Below, piece after piece: positions 57,234 to 64,000 of a stretch of 64,000 nt of DNA. Made by a program: the position numbers and the translations under genes. The notes under the pieces are model-generated. The model was not told the DNA's origin. It searched no databases and saw only the letters and a program-made list of their open reading frames with translations. The stretch is from Lacimicrobium alkaliphilum. GTDB taxonomy: Bacteria; Pseudomonadota; Gammaproteobacteria; Enterobacterales; Alteromonadaceae. Within the stretch, counting starts at the first letter, position 1; every line of letters begins with the position of its first letter. The stretch is taken from contig NZ_NISX01000007.1 in the NCBI RefSeq assembly GCF_002591895.1, positions 1-64,000 on the forward strand. The letters are read 5' to 3'.

Positions 57234-58088
57234 ATGCAACAAACCTTTCGTCTGGTCATTGACTGCCCTGATCAGGTCGGTCTGGTGGCCGCAGTGAGTC
57301 AGTTTCTGGCCAACCATAACGCTACGATTATTGAAGCCAGCCATCACACAGACCAGCAAACCGGCCGCTTTTTTATGCGCCATGAAATCAGGGCAGACTC
57401 TCTTCCCCTTAGTCTGGAAGCGTTCAGGGGATTGTTTGAGCCCATCGCCAGCCAGTATGATATGCACTGGCGGCTGAGTGATTCTCACCACAAGCAGAAA
57501 GTTGCACTGCTGGCCAGCAAAGAATCTCACTGTCTTAATGATTTGCTTCATCGCTGGCATACCCATGAGCTGCATTGTGATATTCCCTGTATTATCGCCA
57601 ATCATCCACATCTGCAGCAATTTGCTGACTGGTATGATATTCCTTTCCATTGGGTGGATTTTGAAACGCTGGGTAAACCACAGGCGTTCAGTGACATTCG
57701 TAAATTACTTCTTCATTATCAGATTGACCTGACCGTACTCGCCCGCTTTATGCAGATTCTGCCCGATGACCTGTGCCAGGATCTGGCCGGTAAGGCGATC
57801 AACATCCATCATAGCTTTCTGCCTTCTTTCGCGGGCGCACGCCCCTATCAGCAAGCCTATGATCGTGGCGTTAAGCTAATCGGTGCCACCTGCCACTATG
57901 TAACATCAGATCTGGATGAAGGGCCGATTGTTGAACAGGAAGTGATGCGTATCAGCCACAGTGATACTGCAGCGGATATGGTTCGTAAGGGTAAAAATTG
58001 CGAAAAACAGGCACTGGCTAATGGTGTGCGCTATCACCTGGAAGACAGAGTGATTATCCACCAGCACAAGACCGTGGTATTTGCCTGA
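57234..58088 (+). CDS. purU: Formyltetrahydrofolate deformylase
   Basis: 284 residues. An N-terminal ACT domain (about 1-80; FRLVIDCPDQVGLVAAVSQFL) and a C-terminal formyltransferase-fold domain with the catalytic set HHSFLPSFAGARPYQQAY (about 197-214) and ATCHYVTSDLDEGPIVEQE (about 220-238). It releases formate from 10-formyl-THF, supplying formate for PurT and balancing one-carbon units. Length is normal. Confidence 0.96.
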   Translation: MQQTFRLVIDCPDQVGLVAAVSQFLANHNATIIEASHHTDQQTGRFFMRHEIRADSLPLSLEAFRGLFEPIASQYDMHWRLSDSHHKQKVALLASKESHCLNDLLHRWHTHELHCDIPCIIANHPHLQQFADWYDIPFHWVDFETLGKPQAFSDIRKLLLHYQIDLTVLARFMQILPDDLCQDLAGKAINIHHSFLPSFAGARPYQQAYDRGVKLIGATCHYVTSDLDEGPIVEQEVMRISHSDTAADMVRKGKNCEKQALANGVRYHLEDRVIIHQHKTVVFA

Positions 58089-58117
58089 GACATTACACCT
58101 GAGAAAGCAGAGGCGGG

Positions 58118-58237
58118 AAAAAGGGGTCGTAAAAAGGGGTCGTAGTTAATTTACTCTGTGTCTGTTACGACATAGACAGATCTAGTGATAAATTAACTAC
58201 GCCCCCTTTTTACTTAATTAACTACGACCCCTTTTTA
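58118..58237. repeat. BIME-like cluster of GGGGTCGTAGTTAATT units
   Basis: A short unit AAAAAGGGGTCGT (58118-58130) and a full unit (58131-58152) run forward. After about 36 bases two units run in reverse (58189-58212 and 58213-58237). The two orientations can form a long hairpin. Units of this AAAAAGGGGTCG type are familiar as REP-like sequences tied to RAYT (Y1) transposases. None is in the window. The last unit ends exactly at the mutT stop. Confidence 0.7.
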
Positions 58238-58630
58238 CTTTTTCCCGAGCAATTTTTCAATTATCGCCTTATTGGCCTGAGGAAAAGGATACTCTGGCAA
58301 AGATGTTAACGGCACCCATTGGCTTTGCTGGCCTTCGCGCCCATGGGGTTGGTCAGAAAAGTCCCGCACCAGAAATACCTCGAGACACACCGCCTTGTCT
58401 CCATAATCGTGCTCAATTTGCATAAAAGGCACTGCGGTATTTACTTTAATCCCGGTTTCCTCATGTAGCTCACGCACCAGCGCCTGGGCTGGCGTTTCAT
58501 TTTCCTCGCATTTACCGCCGGGGAATTCCCACTTTCCACCCTGATGAAGGCGTGTTTCGCGCAACGAGATGAACACCCGATCGCCTTCAAGGATAACGCC
58601 AACGGCGACTCTGACTTGTTTTTTTGGCAT
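58235..58630 (-). CDS. mutT: MutT-type Nudix hydrolase (8-oxo-dGTP diphosphatase)
   Basis: 131 residues. The Nudix box is complete: G-x5-E-x7-R-E-L-x-E-E-x-G-I from GGKCEENETPAQALV to RELHEETGI (about 38-60). With the secA neighbour it is the expected MutT, which removes 8-oxo-dGTP from the nucleotide pool. A terminator separates it from secA, so it may have its own promoter or depend on read-through. Its stop lies in the first unit of a repeat cluster. Confidence 0.95.
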   Translation of the reverse strand: MPKKQVRVAVGVILEGDRVFISLRETRLHQGGKWEFPGGKCEENETPAQALVRELHEETGIKVNTAVPFMQIEHDYGDKAVCLEVFLVRDFSDQPHGREGQQSQWVPLTSLPEYPFPQANKAIIEKLLGKK

Positions 58631-58644
58631 AGATAATTTCTGAT

Positions 58645-58676
58645 TTATAAAATAAAGGCCGGAAAAACCGGCCTGT
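58645..58676 (-). terminator. Rho-independent terminator after secA
   Basis: On the reverse strand GGCCGG and CCGGCC (58668-58673 and 58657-58662) enclose TTTTT and are followed by TTTATTTTA. It lies 20 bases past the secA stop and before mutT. Confidence 0.85.
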
Positions 58677-58694
58677 TGTATTCATCACAGTATG

Positions 58695-61391
58695 CTATGA
58701 CAACTTGCCATGGCATTGTTTGTATTTTTTACCCGATCCGCAAGGGCAGGGTTCATTGCGGCCTACTTTCTGGCCTTCACGAAACTGCGTCTGAGGTGTA
58801 CCAGCGGCGCCCTGACCATCGCCAGGATGACGTTCTGTCTGGTTCTCATGGCTCTTGCGACGTTGCTCTTCTACCGCTTCAACATCAGATTCAGCCCTGA
58901 CCTGCACTTTACTCAGTACGCTTATCACCTCAACTTTAAGGTTTTCAAGCATTTCGGTAAACAACTCAAAAGACTCGCGCTTATATTCCTGCTTGGGGTT
59001 TTTCTGTGCATAACCACGCAAATGAATACCCTGTCTGAGGTGATCCATGGCCGCCAGATGTTCTTTCCAGTGGCTGTCCAGGCTTTGCAGCATAATAGCC
59101 TTTTCAAACTGTCGCAGTACAGACGCGCCGACCATCTCCTCTTTGGCTTTGTAAGCCTTGACGATGGCCTCCTTAATCCGTTCACGCAGGATTTCTTCAT
59201 AGAGCTTATCGTCTTCATCCAGCCACTGCCCAATAGGCAGGTCCACCTGAAAATCTGATTTAAGACGTTCTTCCAGACCAGGCACATCCCACAATTCGGC
59301 AAGCGACTGAGGAGGAATATACTGGCTGATCACCGTATCCACCACATCATCGCGTATTGCCTCTATGGTCTGGCTGATATCGGATTCATTGAGCAAATCG
59401 TTGCGCTGTTCATAGATCACTTTACGCTGATCATTAGCAACATCATCAAACTCAAGCAGCTGCTTACGAATGTCGAAGTTGCGGGCTTCTACTTTACGCT
59501 GTGCATTCTCTATGGCTTTGGTAACCCAGGGATGTTCAATGGCTTCGCCACGTTCCATTCCAAGACGCTTCATCATATTGGCCATCCGATCTGAAGCGAA
59601 GATACGCATCAGTGAATCTTCCAGCGACAAATAGAAACGTGAGGAACCGGGATCACCCTGACGGCCCGAGCGGCCGCGCAGCTGATTGTCAATACGGCGG
59701 GATTCATGGCGTTCGGTACCAATGATATGCAGGCCACCGGCCTCAATTACCTTGTCATGCTCTTCCTGCCATTCACTCTGAATACGCTCTACGGTACCAG
59801 GCTTAGGATCTTTGATCTTATCCAGCTCCGCCTGCCAGTTACCTCCAAGTACGATGTCCGTACCACGACCTGCCATGTTGGTCGCAATGGTTACAGCACC
59901 GGGTCGACCGGCCTGAGCGATAATGTCGGCTTCGTGCTCATGGAATTTAGCATTCAGGACTTTATGAGGGATCTTGCCTTTTTTAAGTACGCGGGACAAA
60001 AGCTCTGAGTTTTCAATAGAGATAGTACCTACCAGAACCGGGCGGCCTTTCTCCACACATTCCTTAATATCCGCAATGATGGCCTCATATTTTTCTTCGG
60101 CAGTCAGATAGATAAGGTCTGCTCTGTCATCTCTTATCATCGGCTTGTTAGTAGGAATCACCACCGTTTCGAGACCATAGATGGACTGAAACTCAAAGGC
60201 TTCGGTATCTGCTGTCCCGGTCATTCCTGCCAGTTTATCGTACAGACGGAAGTAATTCTGGAAGGTGATGGAAGCCAGCGTCTGGTTCTCGTGCTGAATC
60301 TTCACCCCCTCTTTGGCTTCTACAGCCTGGTGCAATCCCTCAGACCAACGACGACCTTCCATAGTACGCCCTGTATGTTCATCGACAATGACGATTTCAC
60401 CCTCTTTGACGATATAGTCCACATCCCGCTGAAACAGCTTATGTGCCCTGAGTGCGGCATTAACATGGTGCATCAGGGAAATATTGGCGGCCGCATACAG
60501 TGATTCGCCCTCAGGCAACAGACCGTTCTTGTGCATAATGTCTTCCACATGCACCTGGCCCCGTTCGGTTAGATGAATCTGCTTGGCCTTTTCATCGATG
60601 GTGTAATCGCCATCACCTTCCTTGCCTTCCTCGTCTTCATTTTCCTGCAGCTGCAATTCGGGAATAATCGCATTAACCCGCTGATAGAGCTCAGAACTGT
60701 CATCAGCCTGACCGGAGATAATCAGCGGGGTTCTGGCCTCATCGATAAGGATCGAATCCACTTCATCCACAACGGCATAATGCAGGGGCTTCTGAACCCT
60801 GTCATCGGGACTGAACGCCATATTGTCACGCAGATAATCAAAGCCAAATTCATTATTGGTGCCGTAGGTAATATCCGCAGCATAGGCGGCTTTCTTTTCT
60901 TCATGAGACATACCTGGCACGTTGCAGCCGACGGTGAGCCCCAGAAATTCAAATAACGGGCGATTCCATTCGGCGTCACGGCGAGCCAGATAATCATTCA
61001 CTGTTATCACATGCACGCCTTTACCGGTCACGCCATTAAGATAAGCCGACAAGGTGGCGGTAAGGGTTTTACCTTCACCGGTACGCATCTCCGCAATTTT
61101 GCCTTCATGAAGCACCATGCCGCCGACCATCTGCACGTCAAAATGACGCATTTTGAATACACGTTTACTGGCTTCACGTACCACAGCAAAAGCTTCCGGC
61201 AGAATATCATCGCTGCTTTTCCCCTGGCTCAGTTGCTCCTTGAATTCAGCGGTTTTCTGCTTAATCTGCTCATCGCTGAGCGCCTCATACTCAGATTCCA
61301 TCTGGTTGATGGCATCGACCACTTTACGCAGCTTTTTAATTGTTCTGTCGTTACGGCTACCAAATATCTTTGTAAAAATGCTCGAAAACAT
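58695..61391 (-). CDS. secA: Preprotein translocase ATPase SecA
   Basis: 898 residues, standard length. Walker A is in [17 protein letters not shown], Walker B in [15 protein letters not shown], motif VI in [13 protein letters not shown], and the C-terminal zinc-binding site is [13 protein letters not shown]. SecA drives export through SecYEG. GGAAG lies 11 bases before the ATG. Upstream, in place of secM, is an M23 peptidase gene, separated by a repeat-containing gap of 336 bases. Confidence 0.98.
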   Translation of the reverse strand: MFSSIFTKIFGSRNDRTIKKLRKVVDAINQMESEYEALSDEQIKQKTAEFKEQLSQGKSSDDILPEAFAVVREASKRVFKMRHFDVQMVGGMVLHEGKIAEMRTGEGKTLTATLSAYLNGVTGKGVHVITVNDYLARRDAEWNRPLFEFLGLTVGCNVPGMSHEEKKAAYAADITYGTNNEFGFDYLRDNMAFSPDDRVQKPLHYAVVDEVDSILIDEARTPLIISGQADDSSELYQRVNAIIPELQLQENEDEEGKEGDGDYTIDEKAKQIHLTERGQVHVEDIMHKNGLLPEGESLYAAANISLMHHVNAALRAHKLFQRDVDYIVKEGEIVIVDEHTGRTMEGRRWSEGLHQAVEAKEGVKIQHENQTLASITFQNYFRLYDKLAGMTGTADTEAFEFQSIYGLETVVIPTNKPMIRDDRADLIYLTAEEKYEAIIADIKECVEKGRPVLVGTISIENSELLSRVLKKGKIPHKVLNAKFHEHEADIIAQAGRPGAVTIATNMAGRGTDIVLGGNWQAELDKIKDPKPGTVERIQSEWQEEHDKVIEAGGLHIIGTERHESRRIDNQLRGRSGRQGDPGSSRFYLSLEDSLMRIFASDRMANMMKRLGMERGEAIEHPWVTKAIENAQRKVEARNFDIRKQLLEFDDVANDQRKVIYEQRNDLLNESDISQTIEAIRDDVVDTVISQYIPPQSLAELWDVPGLEERLKSDFQVDLPIGQWLDEDDKLYEEILRERIKEAIVKAYKAKEEMVGASVLRQFEKAIMLQSLDSHWKEHLAAMDHLRQGIHLRGYAQKNPKQEYKRESFELFTEMLENLKVEVISVLSKVQVRAESDVEAVEEQRRKSHENQTERHPGDGQGAAGTPQTQFREGQKVGRNEPCPCGSGKKYKQCHGKLS

Positions 61392-61727
61392 GGATTTACG
61401 GCTTCCAATTATTTAGATTCAATTATCAACTTTGTGCCAGGGAAACATCACGGCAACAGCACAAAAGTCCCTCTTTTTTTTCTGCTCCTCGCGGTGTAAC
61501 TGCCTCCACCGAGGAGACAAACACCAGGAAACGTCCGGAGCGTTTCAGGACAGCTTTAGCTGGCCCGCGCAGCGGGTTTGTCTCACGGATGAGACAAACA
61601 CCAAGAAACGTCCGGAGCGTTTCAGGACAGCTTTAGCTGGCCCGCGCAGCGGGTTTGTCTCACGGATGAGACAAACAAAACAATCGGCCGTAGCCGATTG
61701 TGCAAAGATCAAACAGGAGTCAGGGAT
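61392..61727. repeat. 77-bp tandem hairpin repeat between the M23 gene and secA
   Basis: Two copies of a 77-base unit (61514-61590 and 61591-61667) differ at one base in what I compared, followed by the first ten bases of a third. Each junction folds as GTTTGTCTC-acggat-GAGACAAAC, and each unit also holds GCGCAGCGGGTT and CGTCCGGAGCG elements. On the reverse strand, CAATCGGC-tacg-GCCGATTG followed by TTTTG (about 61678-61702) is a good terminator for the M23 gene. No SecM-like leader peptide with an arrest motif was found. Confidence 0.75.
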
Positions 61728-62639
61728 TTAGCCTTTTCGGTATACGAATGGCAATGGATCTATCTGCTTTCCTTTCTTCAATACTTCATAATGCACATGG
61801 GGCCCGGTTGACCGTCCGGTGGAGCCCATCACACCAATCACCTGGCCTTTGGTCACCACGTCGCCCACATGAACCTCGAGTGATTTATTATGGCCATAGC
61901 GGGTGATCAGGCCATTGCCATGTTCAATTTCCACCAGATTCCCATAACCATATCGCTCTCCGGCCCAGGTTACCAGCCCTGCACCCGTTGCAACTACGTC
62001 ATCGCCTTCACTTCCGGCAAAATCGATACCTTTGTGCATCGCTGGCATTCCGGAAAAAGGATCTTTCCTGACGCCATAGTATGAAGACAACCAGCCCGAA
62101 TTAATGGGGCGCCCGGTAATTGCACTCTGGCTTTCAATATGGTGATGACGTAATACAGATTCAAGCACCTGCAATTGCCTGGTCTTATTATCCAGTTCCG
62201 CCAGCATGTTATCCATGCGGCTAATGAGATTGTCAGCCGAGGCTAAGTCCAGATTTGCAAGCTCATGAGTTGGGCCGCCTGTTGCGGGTAAATCAGAAAA
62301 ATTAAATTCCTGAGGATTCAGGTTAGATCCTGCAACCAGCTTTTCGCCAAGCGCATTGAGCCTGAGCAATTGCCCCTGCATTTCACCCATTTTCACCAGC
62401 ATTCCGGTCAGTTGCTCTTCGGTGGTTTGTTTTAGTTGCTCAATTTCCTGCTGCTGTTGCCTCAAACCGGTTTGGGTATACATAACCCTCTGCGCACCAT
62501 CTGACAGCGGATCGGTTCCACGAGCCGCAATAATAAAGGTCATTGCCAGGGTCAGCACAATCGCGGCAAGCAATTGCCGACGACTCAGGCTAAAGCGAAA
62601 GCTTTTCTTATTCGTACTGATTTCCAGCGTAAAACTCAT
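61728..62639 (-). CDS. M23 metallopeptidase with coiled coil
   Basis: 303 residues. One N-terminal membrane helix (about 21-42), a coiled coil (about 50-155, QQQEIEQLKQTTEEQ), and a C-terminal LytM domain with KGIDFAGSEGDDVVA, GHNKSLEVHVGD and HVHYEVLKKG carrying the zinc-binding H-x3-D and H-x-H residues. It should face the periplasm and cut or regulate peptidoglycan crosslinks. It occupies the place between lpxC and secA that holds secM in enterobacteria. GGGTAG precedes the ATG. Confidence 0.9.
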   Translation of the reverse strand: MSFTLEISTNKKSFRFSLSRRQLLAAIVLTLAMTFIIAARGTDPLSDGAQRVMYTQTGLRQQQQEIEQLKQTTEEQLTGMLVKMGEMQGQLLRLNALGEKLVAGSNLNPQEFNFSDLPATGGPTHELANLDLASADNLISRMDNMLAELDNKTRQLQVLESVLRHHHIESQSAITGRPINSGWLSSYYGVRKDPFSGMPAMHKGIDFAGSEGDDVVATGAGLVTWAGERYGYGNLVEIEHGNGLITRYGHNKSLEVHVGDVVTKGQVIGVMGSTGRSTGPHVHYEVLKKGKQIDPLPFVYRKG

Positions 62640-62837
62640 TGCTACCCTTACTTTAACACTTCAACGACACCGTAAAACTTGCGATAGCCAGAATTGACGG
62701 GCGATGCACATTATTCTGATTCTAAACTGAGTTGACGTTAAAAAAAAGTTTGTCGGACGTTTGAAATCATAACCATGTACCGGTATCTATACCGCTTGTA
62801 TCAATATTGCTGAATTCACGCATATAATATGCCGAAA

Positions 62838-62872
62838 AAAATAATGCCGCTGAGTGCGGCATTATTTTTTCT
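62838..62872. terminator. Rho-independent terminator after lpxC
   Basis: Stem ATAATGCCGC (62841-62850) and GCGGCATTAT (62856-62865) with loop TGAGT. AAAAAA on the left side becomes a U-run for reverse-strand transcripts, so it ends lpxC; TTTTTT on the right makes it bidirectional. Confidence 0.92.
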
Positions 62873-62881
62873 GGCTATCAT

Positions 62882-63796
62882 TTACCCGACCATCACCGGT
62901 AAACCAAATTGAATTGGCAATTTGTCTTCAGATTCATAGCTGACATATTCCCAGCAGTCCTTTTGTGCCAATAACTGGTTCAGTAACTTATTGTTAAGAC
63001 CATGACCAGACTTGTAAGCACAGAGTTCACCAATAATAGCGTGGCCACCCAGATACAGATCGCCGATGGCGTCGAGAATTTTGTGTTTCAGAAATTCGTC
63101 TTCATAACGCAGACCTTCCTGATTCAGTACCCGATATTCATCCAGTGCAACGGCATTTTCCATACTGCCACCCAGCGCCAGGTCATGGGAGTGCATATAC
63201 TCAAGATCTTTCATAAAACCGAAGGTACGGGCACGGCTGACTTCATCAATGTAAGAGGAAGTATCAAAATCCATGATCATATGCTGTCGGGTCTGGCTGA
63301 TCACCGGATGCTCAAAATCAATCCTGAAATCCACCCGAAAACCATTGTGAGGTCTGAGCTCCGCCCATTTTTCGCCATCTTCCACGCGGACGTTCCTGGT
63401 GACGCGGATAAAACGCTTTGCAACATTTTGCTCTTCAATGCCTGCAGACTGCAGTAAGAAAATAAACGGGCTCGCACTGCCATCCATGATCGGCAGTTCG
63501 TTGGCATCCACTTCGACGATAATATTGTCGACTCCCATACCGGCAAGGGCAGAGGACAAATGCTCTACAGTAGAAATGCTGATACCGTCTTCATTACTAA
63601 GGCAAGTACACAACATCGTATCTCCTACCGCATCAGCACGGGCAGGAATATCTACAAAAGGAACAAGATCAACACGCCGGAACACGATCCCAGTGTTCGC
63701 AGGCGCGGGTCGGAGAGTCATGGTGACCTTGTCACCTTTATGCAGACCTATTCCGGTTACCTGTACAGATTGCTTCAGAGTACGTTGTTTGATCAT
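62882..63796 (-). CDS. lpxC: UDP-3-O-acyl-N-acetylglucosamine deacetylase
   Basis: 304 residues from the ATG at 63796 ([21 protein letters not shown]), the start that matches E. coli; a TTG 15 bases out is unlikely. The zinc-dependent enzyme commits to lipid A synthesis. Zinc ligands are in [12 protein letters not shown] (His79 equivalent) and [11 protein letters not shown] (His and Asp four apart), with the catalytic His in GGHAIIGE. It is the last dcw-cluster gene; ftsZ would lie just past the right edge. Confidence 0.98.
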   Translation of the reverse strand: MIKQRTLKQSVQVTGIGLHKGDKVTMTLRPAPANTGIVFRRVDLVPFVDIPARADAVGDTMLCTCLSNEDGISISTVEHLSSALAGMGVDNIIVEVDANELPIMDGSASPFIFLLQSAGIEEQNVAKRFIRVTRNVRVEDGEKWAELRPHNGFRVDFRIDFEHPVISQTRQHMIMDFDTSSYIDEVSRARTFGFMKDLEYMHSHDLALGGSMENAVALDEYRVLNQEGLRYEDEFLKHKILDAIGDLYLGGHAIIGELCAYKSGHGLNNKLLNQLLAQKDCWEYVSYESEDKLPIQFGLPVMVG

Positions 63797-63840
63797 CTCG
63801 CTATAGCTCAAAAATTAATCAGCATGCAAAAAGGGCGCGT

Positions 63841-63869
63841 ATTTTAGTGGTTTGACCACACTTTGTCAA
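63841..63869 (-). promoter_or_regulatory. lpxC: Near-consensus sigma-70 promoter of lpxC
   Basis: On the reverse strand TTGACA (63869-63864) is separated by exactly 17 bases from TAAAAT (63846-63841). The start point would be near 63834, giving a leader of about 38 bases before the lpxC ATG. The spacer contains the short inverted pair TGTGGT-caa-ACCACT. The remaining bases to the right edge show no gene. Confidence 0.75.
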
Positions 63870-64000
63870 AATTTCTGTTTTGGCTAAGTTACAGAAAAAC
63901 CTGAACTTATCCGCCAATATGAATTTAGTGTGACAACCAATCACCATAAAGGTGCAATATTCAACCCGGTTTAATCCGCTTGCTTGCGCAAAAACGCAGG

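Noticed and set aside
61392-61450. Nine-codon frame just before secA as a SecM or VemP-like arrest leader
   Set aside because: It has no signal-peptide-like segment and no arrest motif, and is too short.
61431-61731. Plus-strand frame through the 77-bp tandem repeats
   Set aside because: Coding is explained by two repeat copies staying open by chance; no domain and no ribosome site.

Overview
The window looks like chromosome of a marine-type gammaproteobacterium, most likely order Alteromonadales. This rests on family content and gene order; no 16S gene is present. The backbone matches the E. coli order I know: arcB next to gltBD on the left, then mtnN(pfs)-btuF, erpA, clcA, hemL, mrcB-hrpB and thpR in the same relative order, then mutT-secA-lpxC at the right edge. 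Lineage-specific blocks sit between these anchors. I saw no rRNA, tRNA, CRISPR, complete insertion sequence or prophage.

Layout. 1-8.4 kb: arcB (3' end outside the window), divergent from gltBD. 8.4-10.8 kb: a repeat-rich islet with an AT-rich PEP-CTERM-like gene between two copies of a composite palindromic repeat, then a ccdAB toxin-antitoxin pair with three TGTGTA iterons at a strict 13 bp period upstream. 10.8-15.4 kb: ugpQ-like gene, CBS protein and UMF1 transporter, two small genes, a second PEP-CTERM gene. 15.7-20.7 kb: methyl-cycle and B12 genes (mtnN, cbiB, btuF, adenosine kinase, ahcY). 20.8-24 kb: a tightly packed run of a rhodanese, two poorly known small proteins, a GNAT enzyme and an FAD oxidoreductase. 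24-29.3 kb: TraT-like lipoprotein, tyrS, a LysM/M23 peptidase, an Lrp-type regulator, an AHSA1 protein. 29.3-36.5 kb: a long PLP enzyme, a TPR Asp/Asn hydroxylase, a GST, erpA, a ClC channel, hemJ. 36.5-42.3 kb: a TonB-dependent receptor followed by its own two-component system, and a sulfotransferase. 42.4-43.5 kb: a ParA ATPase with an overlapping ribbon-helix-helix partner. 43.6-52 kb: pyrB, hemL, a nucleotidyl cyclase, mrcB, hrpB. 52-58 kb: a DUF418 protein, a Ser/Thr kinase with TPRs, thpR, purU. 58-64 kb: mutT, secA, an M23 peptidase where E. coli has secM, and lpxC with a textbook sigma-70 promoter.

How the genes fit together. GltBD makes glutamate. MtnN and AhcY plus adenosine kinase are two separate ways to remove S-adenosylhomocysteine, with B12 capture genes between them. 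The TonB receptor, response regulator and sensor kinase read in one direction and look like a self-regulated uptake or sensing module.

The least ordinary observations are: a diverged duplication of the TonB receptor start region, which creates an 18-residue upstream ORF whose stop overlaps the receptor start (ATGA); an orphan ParA/RHH pair with a nested palindrome just upstream; an ArcB that keeps one of the two redox cysteines of E. coli ArcB and has tyrosine at the other; the 13-bp iterons at ccdAB; a 77-bp tandem hairpin repeat at the secM position before secA; and a BIME-like repeat cluster abutting the mutT stop codon.
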